A stretch of 64,000 nt of DNA from Hemileia vastatrix (Eukaryota > Basidiomycota > Pucciniomycetes > Pucciniales > Zaghouaniaceae). The stretch is taken from the NCBI GenBank assembly GCA_030280995.1, contig JASXTE010000015.1:6125001-6189000 (forward strand), in the 5' to 3' direction. The notes beneath the pieces were generated by a model. It made no database searches. It was not told the DNA's origin and saw nothing but the letters and a program-made list of their open reading frames with translations. The position numbers and the translations under genes are program-made. This document shows, in pieces, positions 21,690 to 33,883 of the stretch. Within the stretch, counting starts at the first letter, position 1. Each line of letters begins with the position of its first letter.

Positions 21690-22866
21690 TGTCAGCCTAG
21701 ATATCCCTAGGACTGAGTATTTTTTATACTTAAAAAAAGATAACCTTGAGTAAATTAAGCTTATATCTTAAAAATAAGGTTAAAACAATAATATATATGA
21801 TTATATTACATATATATATAGTTATTACTCTATTATATAAATTATAGTAGTTTAAATGGCTTATCCGTAGCCTAATAATACTTTTTAAGGTTTTAATAGA
21901 GTCATAATATACTTATCTTAAGTGATATTAAGTAATTATTGACATAGATAAGCTTATATGTATACATAAATCTCATATTCAGTGAAATATGCAGTATAAT
22001 ATGTATATTTAGGTATATAAGTAGGTTTTAGCCTCTTAATAGCCTATAAACTTTGTTTTTCTGCTTATTTTAGGTCATATGGACGTATCCAGTGGATTCA
22101 CAACGCCTACAGAAGCATAAACATCTATTTCAGGCGCATACACTCAGTTTGGACAACTTAATCTGCTTCCTTGGATGGATATTCACGGATTTATGGGTTG
22201 GGAGGTCATTGCTGCGTTAATATGGATGCTTGGGGATTTTATTGGGAGCTTGGAAATTTAATTTGTTTCCTTTATATGCTTTGGGTTTCATTATATTCTC
22301 TTTGGATGAGTTACTTTACCTGTTTCTTTATGGTATCCGCTTATATCTGGATTTTATATTTATGGTATGGGTCTGTGTTATCATTAATTGTGTTGGAGGG
22401 TCCTTAATGGAGGTCTGGGTGTTGAATCTGCTTGAAGTGGACGCCATAGGGAGGTGATGGGCCCTCACAGTGCTGTAATTGCTGGGGATAGCAGTGACAT
22501 CATCTGGATTGAAGGTCTGTGCACTCCTGTGGATTTTGGTATAGGTAAGGGAGGATTTTGACGGTTATTAGACATCACTTACTTACTACAATTCAAAAAA
22601 ACATTAAAAAACAATAATTATAATTCGAAGATATATTATAAAGCCATTATAAATTGATATTATCTTTATATAAGCTATAACTATATTATATTCATCTATT
22701 TTCCACCACTAGCACACATTTTAATCCAAGTATTGTGAGTTTTATTTGAGTATAACTATTTTATTAGTCTTCCACTGAGGTTTAATCACTAAAATCATTT
22801 ATTAAGAAGTAGTAGGACCATTAATAAATACTATTAAATCATACTTAAATACTAGATACACTGGCA
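21690..22866 (+). repeat. GypC 5' LTR
   Basis: 1177 bp from TGTCAGCCTAGATATCC to CACTGGCA. Carries the LTR ORF at 22171-22407. The leader that follows starts ATTCGGGGTCTCTAC, so its priming-site region differs from that of GypA/GypB (ATTGGGGGTCTTTCC). Confidence 0.9.
22171..22407 (+). CDS. LTR-encoded hydrophobic ORF (GypC 5' LTR copy)
   Basis: 78 codons, MDGYSRIYGLGGHCCVNMD onward. It differs from the GypA/GypB copies at many residues but keeps the frame and the membrane-like character (ICFLYMLWVSLYSLW; YIWILYLWYGSVLSLIV), although gag-pol of the same element is full of stops. Confidence 0.4.
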   Translation: MDGYSRIYGLGGHCCVNMDAWGFYWELGNLICFLYMLWVSLYSLWMSYFTCFFMVSAYIWILYLWYGSVLSLIVLEGP

Positions 22867-23405
22867 ATTCGGGGTCTCTACTTAGTTTTACTTATTATTT
22901 AGTATAAGCCTTGGGACGTGATTTTTACTTTAGTATAGCTCAAAATAACCAAATATTTGGGTCTTCTGCATATAAGTGGGTCATTATTATTCAGTGATTG
23001 CGGAAAAGAACCCTTATAATAATTGTACTAATTTTTTATAATAAAAATTAGGTATTTACAGTAGTAACTGTACCCAATATAAACCAAATTTAACTTGGTA
23101 TTTGGTCACAAATATAACATCCAATTAAATTGGTTTTTGGTTGAAGCTTGTAAGCTATTAATTCCCCCTTATAAAAGTCTAGTTAAACTTATTTTTTTAC
23201 TTTTAACAGATTTTTTTGAATTTTTATTACATTTTATTTAAATAAATTAAGATTTAAATTCAGGGTAAGCTCCAGTGCTTTTTATTAGTAATAACATTGC
23301 TTATACTTTTAATCTACTAATTCCAATAGGTTTTCCTTTCTGTAGACGTGATATATTGTTATTTTTATTAATATGAGTGCTCCCCAGGACAATGTATGTG
23401 AAAAG
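22867..23405 (+). pseudogene. GypC leader and first codons of gag
   Basis: Leader collinear with that of GypB. ATG at 23374 opens MSAPQDNVCEK, cut at the AAAAG target site of GypB (23401-23405). The frame resumes at 32261 with PAYNTKSKANKN. Confidence 0.85.
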
Positions 23406-24581
23406 TGTCAGTCTAAATATCCTTAGGACTGAGTATTTCTTATGCTTAAAATAAGATAACCTTAACTAGATTAAGCTTATATCTTAAAAATAAGGTTAAA
23501 ATAATAATATATATTATTTTATTATATATATATATAATTATTATTCTATTATATAATTTATAATAGTTTAAATAGCTTATCCATGGCCTAATAATACTTA
23601 TTAAGGTGTTAATGGAGTCATAATATACTTATCTTAAGTGATATGAAGTAATTATTGACATACATAAGCTTATATGTATACATAAATCTCATATTCAGTG
23701 AAATATGCAGTATATTATGTATATTTAGGTATATAAGTGGGTTTTAGCCCCTTAATAGCCTATTACCTTTGTTTTCTGCTTATTTTAGGTCATATGGACG
23801 AAATCAGTGGACTCACAACGCCTACAGAAGCATAGACACCTATATCAGGCGCATACACCCAGTTTGGACAACTAAAATTACTTCCTTGGATGGTTATTCA
23901 CGGATTTATGGGTTGGAAAGATGTTTTTGGGTTAATGTGGATGCTTGGGGATGTTATTGGGGGCTTGGACATTTTATTTGTTTCATTTATATGCTTTTAG
24001 TTTCATTAAATCTCTTTTTGATTATTTATTTTACGTGTTTCTTTATGGTATCCGCTTTTATCTGGGTTTTCTATTTATGGTATGACTCTGTGTTATTATT
24101 AATAGTGATGGAGGGTCCTTACTGGAGGTCTGGGTGTTGAAACTGCTTGAAGTGGACGCCATGAGGAGGTGATGGGCCCTCACAGTGCTGTAATTGCCGG
24201 GGATAGCAGTGACATCATCTGGATTAAAGGTCTGTGCACTCCAGTGGATTTGGGTATAAGTAAGAAGGGATTTTGACGGTTTATTATCATCATTCAATTA
24301 CTACACTTCAAAAAAACACTACAATACAATTATAAGTATTCATAAATATATTATAAAGCCCTTATAAATTGATATTATCTTTATAAAAGCTATAACTATA
24401 TTTTATTCTTCTATTTTCCACCACTAGCACGCATTTAAATCCAAGTATTGTGAGTTTTATTTGAGTATAACTATTTTATTAGTCTTCCCCTGAGGTTTAA
24501 TCACTAAATCATTTATTAATAAGTAGTAGGATCATAAAATAACACTATTATATTATACTTATATACTAGACTATACTGACA
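23406..24581 (+). repeat. GypB 5' LTR
   Basis: 1176 bp, TGTCAG/CTGACA ends, partner of 31081-32255. Confidence 0.93.
23769..24140 (+). CDS. LTR-encoded hydrophobic ORF (GypB 5' LTR copy)
   Basis: 123 codons. The Met at 23769 precedes an acceptor-like CTTATTTTAG (about 23780-23789), so the N-terminal extension may be intronic; the conserved part starts MDGYSRIYGLERCFWVNVD. Two to three membrane-like stretches, ends WRSGC. Family unknown. Confidence 0.4.
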   Translation: MFSAYFRSYGRNQWTHNAYRSIDTYIRRIHPVWTTKITSLDGYSRIYGLERCFWVNVDAWGCYWGLGHFICFIYMLLVSLNLFLIIYFTCFFMVSAFIWVFYLWYDSVLLLIVMEGPYWRSGC

Positions 24582-25092
24582 ATTGGGGGTCTTTCCTTAT
24601 ATTTTACTTATTATTTAGTATAAGCCTTGGGACGTGATTTTTACCTTAGTACAACTCAAAATTAACCAAATATTTGGGTCTGCTGCATATTAGTGGGTCA
24701 TCATAGCTCATTGATTGCGGAAAAGAACCCTTATAATAATTGTACTAATTTTTTATCATAAAAATTAGATATTTACAGTAGTAACTGTACCCAATATAAA
24801 CCCAATTTCACTTGGTATTTGGACACCAATATAACACCCAATTAAATTGGTATTTGGCTAAAGCTTGGTAAGCTAATTATTCACCCTTACAGAGGTCTAG
24901 TTAAACTTATTATTATATTTTTAACAGATTTTTTCGAATTTTTCTTATATTTTATTTAAATAAATAAAGATATAAATTCAGGGTAAGCTCCATTGCTTTT
25001 TTATTAGTAATATAATTACTAATATCTTTTGTCTACTAATTCCATAGAGTTTTTTCCTTTTGTAGACGTAAAATATTGTTATTCTGAACAAT
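24582..25092 (+). other. GypB leader with candidate primer-binding site
   Basis: Starts ATTGGGGGTCTTTCC directly after the LTR. TGGGGGTC may be the tRNA priming site; the tRNA is not identified. No ORF supported. Confidence 0.5.
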
Positions 25093-28000
25093 ATGAGTGC
25101 TCCCCAGGATAGTGTAAGTGAACAGCCTGCTTATAATCCCAGGTCTAAAGCTAACAAAAACTTTCCAGGACATCACCATGGAGGGACAACAGTACCCCCA
25201 GCCAGAAAGCATGAGTATAGAGGAAAAGGACGCCCTCTTAAAAAAGATAACTATAAAAAAGACGTCTCCTCCTCTTCAGGATCAACTGTCCCACCTGGCC
25301 AAACAGGTTCTGAAGTTGGAGGAATCAAAATCTCTCATGTTCAAAGAAGTAGAGCAGTTGCGAAACAATTGCAAGGTAGGATTTCAGCAGATGAATCAGG
25401 CAATGGCAGAATTAAAGGGAGGCCAGCCCAGTCAATCAAATCAGCAACCCCCTACCCAAGGAGGGTCCACTCACTCCCAGGAAAAAATCCTGGTAGACAA
25501 ATGGAAATGGGACTGGTTTCACCAACAGTGGACAAGCCACAGTTGCAACAGGGATCCACCCCCTCATCTGACTTCCTCAGCTCACCCTTACAAGGGAAAA
25601 AAGCACCAAAAATCAGGACTGGCAATCATCCCTTGGTAAGTAAATTACCCTCTCAGATTGGACATAATACTGATAATTACAATATAGGTAATTCTATTGA
25701 TGTTAAGTCTGTACAAAAAATGGAGGAGGATTTAAGAAATTTAGGTTTTAGATTAGATACTCCTGACTTGTCTTTTGTCCATAATAACAGTACTATATAC
25801 AATGATAATACAGTTAATCCTCAGTTGCAACCACCTACTAGTGAGATGAGAAGTTCACAGGAGAGTGAGAGAATTGAAAAGGAGGACATGGAATATTTTA
25901 ACAATAATCCAACTGTCCATAGAATTGTTTCAGCATTGTGGAATAGAATGACTGATTGTGAGGAACAGACAGTTAAACTCACTAGTGATACAATTTCATC
26001 CTTAACATTGAACATTTCTCAATTAGCAACACGTAATAAAGAATTAGAGAAAGAACATTTGTCTCTAACTCTTAAATATGATTCATTGAGTAATAAATAT
26101 AATGACCTTTCAAACAACTTTTGTGAGTTAGAAAAATTATATGAAACACATTTATTAAAGACTGAATCAAGAACAAAGTTATCTTTTGCCCAGACAAATC
26201 AAAGTGTCTCTGAGTTGCTACAAAGATTAACTAAAGTTGAGATTGAAACTGCCAATCTACTAATGAACCAGGATAATCATAAGTATAATCAATATAATAA
26301 TAATCCTTTCATTGGCAAAGGTGAATCTCATTCCTTCCCTTTACCACCACAATTAAAACCATCTGGTGGTAGTGTCAAATCTGAAAATATAAGTCACAAA
26401 TCCGTGCAGGAAGAAATACAAGACCATTTATCAAAATTGAATGAGTTGTTGAATTTACCTAAGATTAGTGAGATAAAATCCAATCAGAAGAACTGGCCTA
26501 AGATAGATAAGTACCCAACTTATGATGGGGAAGCCAGCTCTGATTGGCAAAATTTTATTCAAAGAATTGAAAACTTGAAATTCTCATATAAGTTACCAGA
26601 TGAAGAGATAACATCAAAATTAATTTCTTTATTTAAGGATGTTGCTTTATTATGGTTTGAAGCTGTCTTAAGTGAGGGTAGAGACTACTCTTGGGCTGAA
26701 TGGAAACAACTTATTGAAAAACAATTTGGAGGTTCTAAATTCAGGCTTACTCAGCAAAGACTGTATGAGAAGACTAGATATAATACGTTGAATGGTGACA
26801 AACCTATGGTATTTTTAATGAATTTAAACAAAATATTAAAAGCCATTGAGCCTCATATGGATTTTAACTTATGGAAAGATAAGATAATATACAAATTACC
26901 TATATCTGTCACAGACATTGTTGTAGCTAGAACATTAAATGTTACTGAATATTCTGACTTTATTAATATTTGCAATGAAATATTATTAAACCATAAGTAT
27001 GAATCAAGGTATTCCACTTATAAGCAAAATGTTGAACCAGTAAAAACTCAGAATTCAAAAACACTTCAGGAGAAGCAGAAAAAACCTACTGCACCTGTAG
27101 TACCTAAAAAGTATGAAACAAATACTTGTTATAAGTGTAATAAACCTTGGGTAAAAGGTCACAAATGTGAGAAAAACATAAATATTGTTGAAAATCAACG
27201 TGAATCTGAAACTGAAACTGAAAAAAGTAAAGAATCAAGTGATTATGACAGCAATATGTCATATAGTGATGAAAATGAAGTCTGTATGTTGGAAGATGAT
27301 TTGTCCATCTTTGAAAATCCAATATTGAATATGGACTCAAATGAATCTTTAATGAATTTTGAAGATGCTGAAGTCATTAAGGATATACAAGCTGATAACT
27401 TTAGAATGACACCTATCACGGTTCCAGCTATCATTTCTGGTGAAAATGTTAATATAGTATTGGACACAGGAGCTTCTGGTTCAGTTGTTTCCACTAATAC
27501 ATTACAGAAAATTGATAGTGAATATAAGTTTAAGCTTGAACCACTTCAAAATAAAAATTGGAGAGGTTTTGGATCAGTGCTACACCCCATTGGTAAATAC
27601 AAAGCTGCTGTTTTCTTTAAACACCAACATGGTTATGTAAGGGTAACTTGTGACTTTGTAGTAATGGATAATACTAATTGTAGTAACTGTTTTATCATTG
27701 GAAATGATATTCTGACTAAATTTGGTGTAAAATTAGACCCTGCTAATAACAATTTTACAATTGGCATGAATGGTAAAAGGAAATTTAAAATAAATTCTTT
27801 TAACACAGTCTTACACATTGAGTCAGTAACAAATTCCCCGTCTAAAGGAAGAGAATCCAATGGGATGGAACTTCTGGAAACAGAAATTTCAAAAGCATCA
27901 TTTGGCACTCAGATAAGTGAAACTGAGAAAGATAATATTTTGGAATTAATTAAAGCTTTTCCAATGGCTTTTGCACATGGTACAAATGAACTTGGCCTTG

Positions 28001-28476
28001 TAAAAGATCATGAAATGAAAATTAGTTTAACCTGTGACATGGATAATATTCCTGCTAGTCTTAAAAAGAAACCATACCCTGCTTCACCAATGAAGAGGAA
28101 AGACATAGAGGATAATATTAAGATGTTATTGAAAATGAACATTCTTGAGAAGATTGATACTACGCCAAAATATTGTGTAATATCACCAGTGCTGATTTCT
28201 TATGAACAAGATAAAGCAAGACTGTGCGGTGATTATAGAGCATTAAATACATTTACAGTAGATGATATTTATCCCTTGCCAAGGATTGCCTCTATACATG
28301 CTACCCTTAAAGGTGCTAAATATATAAGTTGCCTAGATGGAAATAAAGGGTACCATCAAATTCCTGTTGAAAAGAATTCACAGAACTTTTTGCTGATAAC
28401 AACACACATGGGAATTTATAAGTATGTCAGAATGCCATTTGGACCAAATATGCTCCATCAGTATTTCAAAAGTTAA
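25093..28476 (+). pseudogene. GypB gag-protease-RT (first part of fused gag-pol)
   Basis: 1127 codons in a single frame from MSAPQDSVSEQ. Basic low-complexity N-terminus (1-180), coiled coil (~290-400), capsid-like region (YPTYDGEASSDWQNFIQRI; FKDVALLWFEAV), knuckle CYKCNKPWVKGHKC from residue 679, acidic linker, retropepsin VLDTGASGS with Asp at residue 791, then RT through CGDYRALNTFTVDDIYPLP and CLDGNKGYHQIP. The frame shifts near 28450 (one base lost in the GGACCAAA run relative to GypA) and the last ~9 codons are out of frame. Confidence 0.9.
25118..25639 (+). CDS. Alternative-frame ORF overlapping GypB gag
   Basis: 173 codons, same position and length as the GypA ORF at 10586-11107. 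It contains MEGQQYPQPESMSIEEKDAL and the coiled-coil LAKQVLKLEESKSLMFKEVEQ, and ends just before GTAAGT at about 25636. Almost all differences from GypA are single residues and no stop has arisen. Expression and role unknown. Confidence 0.45.
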   Translation: MNSLLIIPGLKLTKTFQDITMEGQQYPQPESMSIEEKDALLKKITIKKTSPPLQDQLSHLAKQVLKLEESKSLMFKEVEQLRNNCKVGFQQMNQAMAELKGGQPSQSNQQPPTQGGSTHSQEKILVDKWKWDWFHQQWTSHSCNRDPPPHLTSSAHPYKGKKHQKSGLAIIPW

Positions 28477-28937
28477 TGGATATAACATTCCATAATGAAA
28501 TGATTGAGGGATGGTTAATGGTATACATTGATGACATCATAGTGTTCTCTAAAACTTTTGATGAACACTTAATCCATTTAAGGAAAGTATTTCAGAAAAT
28601 GGATGAAATAAAAATGACCCTTGCATTGAAAAAATGTAAATTTGGGTTTGAATCTTTAAAAGTGCTTGGTCATATTGTATCTGGCTTACAAATATGTGTA
28701 GACCAAAATAAAGTGGCTGCAATAAAAAATATTGGAATTCCTCAAAATGTGAAGGATGTACAATCTTTTCTTGGAATGTGTGGTTATTATAGACAATATA
28801 TAAAAAACTACCAATCAATTGCTGCACCACTGACCACACTGATAAAGAAATCAGAAGCTTTCATTTGGAATAATGAAAGACAACAAGCTTTTAATAAGTT
28901 GAAAGAATGTTTAATGACAGCTCCTATCTTGGGATAA
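28476..28937 (+). pseudogene. GypB RT palm/thumb
   Basis: Resumes the polyprotein after the frameshift: MDITFHNEMIEGW, YIDDIIVFSKTF with the catalytic Asp pair, KCKFGFESLKVLGHIVSG, and VQSFLGMCGYYRQYI. It stops at TAA 28935-28937, where GypA has a Leu codon. Confidence 0.9.
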
Positions 28938-30878
28938 CCAGATTTCCAATTACCTTTTGTATTATATACAGATGCAAGTTTTATTGGACTGGGTGCTGCT
29001 TTGCATCAAAAACAACTTATTGAAGGTAAAATGTCAGAAGTAGTAATCTGCTATACTTCACGTACTCTGAGAAGTGGTGAATTGAAATATGGTGCTACTC
29101 AACTTGAATGTTTGGCAGTAGTATGGGCTCTTGAAAAGCTACATTATTACCTTGAAGACCAAAAATTTGAGTTAATAACTGACTGTAGTGCAGTTAAGTC
29201 ACTCTTAAACATGAAAACTCCTAATAGACACATGTTTAGATGGCAATTAGCTGTACAAGAAAACAGAGGACGGATGACTATTACACATAGAGCAGGAACC
29301 TTGCACTCTAATGTAGATCTGTTATCTAGAGTACCTCTGCCTAATAATGATGATAATCCTGCTTATGTTCCTGAGTCAGAGATTATTAACATTTATGGCA
29401 TTTATATTGTAGATCTTGAGGATGAATTTATGCAGTCAATTCTTCATAATTATAATTCAGATCCTGACTTAAGTAAATTAACTACAATATTAAATGATCC
29501 ATCTAATGCTTCAATGAATGTTTTAATAAAAACATTACCAAATAAGTATAAAGAGGCATTAGAGAAAGGAAAATTTTCCATTGAGGATGGTTTTATATAT
29601 TACAGGAAAAAATTAAGTAATGTAATTGTAATTCCCCCTTCAATGAAGGAGTTAATGTTAAGTATATGTCATGATGATATATTAGCAGGTCATTTTGACT
29701 ACCATAAAACATTAACCAGAGTAAAAAACACAGCTTGGTGGATTAACATGTCTGAGGATGTTCAGAAATATGTTGAAACATGTGATTCTTGTCAAAAATC
29801 TAAAAGATTAACAGGAAAAAGAGCTGGTTTATTACAACAAATTGAGCAACCAAAATCTCCATGGGAAATCATTAACATGGACTTTGTAACAGGTTTTCCA
29901 ATAGCAGGGAATAAGAGTTATAACTCCTGCTGGGTAATTGTAGATAGATTTACAAAGATGTGTAAATTTATTCCTACCCACAAAGAGGTTTCTGCAAAGG
30001 ACTTAGCTTTTTTATGGTGGACACAAATGTTAAATACAGCAGGTTTCCCCAAAGCAATAGTTTCTGACAGAGATCCTAAATTTACTTCTGAGTTCTGGAC
30101 GTCACTTATGGATGTTTCAGGGTGTCAATTAAAACTTTCTACAGCACATCATCCACAAACTGATGGGCGTGCAGAAAGAATGATACAAACCTTAGAAGAT
30201 ATGATAAAAAGATACTGTGCTTTTGGTCTTAATTTTAAAGACAATGACAAATTCATGCATGATTGGGTAACCCTTATCCCAGGTTTAGAATTTGCATATA
30301 ATAGTACAGTACATTCTGTCACTGGCAAAAAGCCATTTGAGTTATGGTTGGGTTATGTACCTAATACCCCTGCTAAAACTCTTAATAAGTTACCTAGATT
30401 GGATATTCATCCAGGTACTAAATCTTTTCTTCAGATGCAGGAATTATGCAGAAAACATGCTCAAGAATGTATAAATAAGGCTTTTGAGTATGAAAAGAAA
30501 AGATGGGATAAAGCCCATAAAGAACAAATGTTCAAAGATGGTGATGAAGTCCTTATTTCAATGCTACATTTCAATTTAAATGTTAATGTTAAAATGAAGG
30601 ATCCATTCATTGGACCATTTGTAGTTAAAAAGATGGTTGGTAATAATGATGTTGAGGTTATTCTATATGCACCTTGTGATAGAAAACATCCAGTATTTCC
30701 TATTTCTCTTATAAAACCATACCATTCTAATGATACTGCTCTCTTTCCAAGAAGATCAGGAAGGCATAAACAGCAACCTGAAGAAATAGTGGAAAAAGCA
30801 GAAATTGAAAAGATACTTAAAAAGAGACACCTTACTAAAGAAAAGGGAGTTGAGTATCTATTAAGATTTAAAAATTAA
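28938..30878 (+). pseudogene. GypB RNase H and integrase
   Basis: First Met at 29001. RNase H (YTDASFIGLGA, LECLAVVWALEKLHYYL, TDCSAVKSLL), HHCC finger (HDDILAGHFDYHKT ... CDSCQKSK), catalytic core (MDFVTGFP, SDRDPKFTSEFW, RAERMIQTLED), GPY/F-like KDPFIGPFVVKK, and the start of the chromodomain. The TAA at 30876-30878 truncates the chromodomain; the remaining 26 codons follow in frame to 30958. Confidence 0.9.
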
Positions 30879-30958
30879 TTAAGTGAATATGACCAGTGGA
30901 TTCCAGAAAATGAAATTTCTGATCTTAAAAATCTCTTGAAAAAATTTAAATCTAAATA
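30879..30958 (+). pseudogene. GypB chromodomain tail after nonsense codon
   Basis: Encodes SEYDQWIPENEIS followed by a lysine-rich end, the aromatic and acidic C-terminal part of the chromodomain seen intact in GypA at 5266-5631. Confidence 0.75.
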
Positions 30959-31080
30959 ATACTGTTCATTCAGTATATGTATTATAAAAATTATTATATT
31001 TTATTTTATTATTTCACTCCTTAAGTTTAATTAAAATGTCTTAACATTTTTTTTTATTGTTTTTTTTTGGGGTGAGGGAG

Positions 31081-32255
31081 TGTCAGCCTAAATATCCTTA
31101 GGACTGAGTATTTCTTATGCTTAAAATAAGATAACCTTAACTAGATTCAGCTTATATCTTAAAAATAAGGTTAAAATAATAATATATATTATTTTATTAT
31201 ATATATATAATTATTATTCTATTATATAATTTATAATAGTTTAAATAGCTTATCCATGGCCTAATAATACTTATTAAGGTGTTAATGGAGTCATAATATG
31301 CTTATCTTAAGTGATATGAAGTAATTATTGACATACATAAGCTTATATGTATACATAAATCTCATATTCAGTGAAATATGCAGTATATTATGTATATTTA
31401 GGTATATAAGTGGGTTTAAGCCCCTTTATAGCCTATAACCTTTGTTTTTCTGCTTATTTTAGGTCATATGGACGAAATCAGTGGACTCACAACGCCTACA
31501 GAAGCATAGACACCTATATCAGGCGCATACACCCAGTTTGGACAACTAAAATTACTTCCTTGGATGGTTATTCACAGATTTATGGGTTGGAAAGATGTTT
31601 TTGGGTTAATGTGGATGCTTGGGGATGTTATTGGGGGCTTGGACATTTTATTTGTTTCCTTTATATGCTTTTAGTTTCATTAAATCTCTTTTTGATTATT
31701 TATTTTACCTGTTTCTTTATGGTATCCGCTTTTATCTGGGTTTTCTATTTATGGTATGACTCTGTGTTATTATTAATAGTGATGGAGGGTCCTTACTGGA
31801 GGTCTGGGTGTGGAAACTGCTTGAAGTGGACGCCATGGGGAGGTGATGGGCCCTCACAGTGCTGTAATTTCCGGGGATAGCAGTGACATCATCTGGATTG
31901 AAGGTCTATGCACTCCAGTGGATTTGGGTATAAGTAAGAAGGGATTTTGACGGTTTATTATCATCATTCAATTACTACACTTCAAACAAACACTACAATA
32001 CAATTATTAGTATTCAGAAATATATTATAAAGCCCTTATAAATTGATATTATCTTTATAAAAGCTATAACTATATTTTATTCTTCTATTTTCCACCACTA
32101 GCATGCATTTAAATCCAAGTATTGTGAGGTTTATTTGAGTATAACTATTTTATTAGTCTTCCCCTGAGGTTTAATCACTAAATCATTTATTAATAAGTAG
32201 TAGGATCGTAAAATAACACTATTATATCATACTTATATACTAGACTATACTGACA
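31081..32255 (+). repeat. GypB 3' LTR
   Basis: 1175 bp. Polypurine tract directly before it, AAAAG duplication directly after. Confidence 0.93.
31410..31880 (+). CDS. LTR-encoded hydrophobic ORF (GypB 3' LTR copy)
   Basis: 156 codons, the longest version because the frame is open both before the acceptor-like TTATTTTAG and after WRSGC. The conserved core MDGYSQIYGLERCFWVNVD to the membrane-like stretches is as in the other copies. Confidence 0.4.
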   Translation: MGLSPFIAYNLCFSAYFRSYGRNQWTHNAYRSIDTYIRRIHPVWTTKITSLDGYSQIYGLERCFWVNVDAWGCYWGLGHFICFLYMLLVSLNLFLIIYFTCFFMVSAFIWVFYLWYDSVLLLIVMEGPYWRSGCGNCLKWTPWGGDGPSQCCNFRG

Positions 32256-32260
32256 AAAAG

Positions 32261-33883
32261 CCTGCTTATAATACCAAATCTAAAGCAAACAAAAACATTT
32301 CTCCAGGACATAACCATGGAGGGTCAGTCATACCCCCAGGCAGAGAAAATGAGTATAGAGTAAAAAGACGCCCTCTTAAAAAAGATTACCATAAAAAAGA
32401 CGTCTCCCCCTCTTCAGGATCAACTATTGCATCTGGAAAAACAGGTGTGAAGTTAGAGGAATCAAAGTCCCTCATGCTCAAGGAGTTAGAGAAATTACAG
32501 AACAATTGCAAGGTAGGATTTCAGAAGATGAACCAATCATTGGCAGAGCTAAAGGGATGCCAGCCAAGTCAGCAACCCCCTACCCCAGAAGGGTCACATC
32601 ACTCCCAGGAGAAAATACTGGTAGACAAGGGAAGTGGGATTGGTTCCATTAAAAATGGTCCAGTCACAGCTGCAACAAGGATCCTCCTCCTCATCAGACT
32701 TCCTCATTTCACCCCTAAAAGGGAAAACAAAGGCGCAAAAAATCATGGCTCACAGAATTTCTGTGGTAAGTATATTACCCTCTCAGATTGAACACAATAC
32801 TGATAATTACAATGTAGGTAATATTATTGATGTCAAATCTGTGCAGAAAATAGAGGAGGACTTAAGAAAATTGGGTTTTAATGTAGATAAACCTGAATTG
32901 TATTTTGTCAATAACAATATTAGTATTTATAATACAGTTAATCATCAATTGCCACCACTTACTAGTGAGATGAGAACTTCACAAGAGAGTGAAAGAATTG
33001 AGAAGGAAGACATGGGGTATTTTAACAATAATGCAACTGTCCATAGAATTGTTTCAGAATTGTGGAATAGAATGACTGATTGTGAGGAACAGACAGTTAA
33101 GCTCACAAGTGATACAATTTCATCCTTAAAATTGAACATTTCTCAACTGAAAATTTGTCTCTAACTCTTAAATATGATTCATTGAATAATAAATATAGTG
33201 AGCTTTCAAAAAAATTCTGTGAGTTAGAAAATCTGTAAGAAGCACACTTATTTAAAATTGAATCAAGAACTAAGTTATCTTTTGCCCAGACAAATCAAAG
33301 TGTCTCTGAGCTGCTACAATGATTGACTAAAGTTGAGATTAAAACTTCCAATCTACTAATTAACCAGGATAATCATAAGTATAATCAGTATAATAATAAT
33401 CCTTTCATTGGAAAAAGTGAATCTCATTCCTTCCCTATAACACCACAACTAAAACCATCTGGTGGTAGTGTCAAATCTGAAAATTTAAGTCACAAATAAG
33501 TACAGGAAGAAATACAAGACCATTTATCAAAAGTAAATGAGTTATTGAACTTACCTAAGATTAGTGAAATAAAATCCAATCAAAAGAACTGGCCTAAGAT
33601 AGATCAGTACCCAACTTATAAGGGGGAAGCCAGCTCTGATTGGCAACATTTTATTCAAAGAATTGAAAAATTAAAATTCTCATATAAGTTACCAGATAAA
33701 GAAATAACATCAAAATTGATCTCTTTTTTAAGGATGTTGCTTTATTAAGGTTTGAAGCTGTTTTGAATGAGGATAAAGATTACTCTTGGGCTGAATTGAA
33801 ACAAACCAATTGAAAAACAATTTGGGGGTTCTAAATTCAGACTCACTCAGCAGAGACTTTATGAGAAAACCAGGTACAATACA
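32261..33883 (+). pseudogene. GypC gag
   Basis: Continues PAYNTKSKANKN after GypB. Frames break repeatedly: open pieces at 32447-32791 (alternative coiled-coil frame with KLEESKSLMLKELEKL), 32634-33164 (main frame through ESERIEKEDMGYFNN) and 33545-33748 (WPKIDQYPTYKGEASSDW). Stop codons at 33236-33238, about 33320 and 33497 are absent from GypA/B. Confidence 0.85.

Larger units (their letters stand above)
23406..32255 (+). mobile_element. GypB, near-intact Ty3/gypsy chromovirus inside GypC gag
   Basis: 8850 bp: 5' LTR 23406-24581, leader, gag-pol 25093-30958, polypurine tract GGGGTGAGGGAG (31069-31080), 3' LTR 31081-32255. AAAAG flanks it at 23401-23405 and 32256-32260. The LTRs are almost identical. 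Three coding lesions only: a 1-nt loss near 28450, TAA at 28935-28937 (TTA in GypA), TAA at 30876-30878. Confidence 0.95.

Noticed and set aside
24582..24600. Firm tRNA assignment for the GypA/B primer-binding site
   Set aside because: TGGGGGTC is well placed, but I could not match it to a specific tRNA 3' end from memory, and GypC differs at the site.
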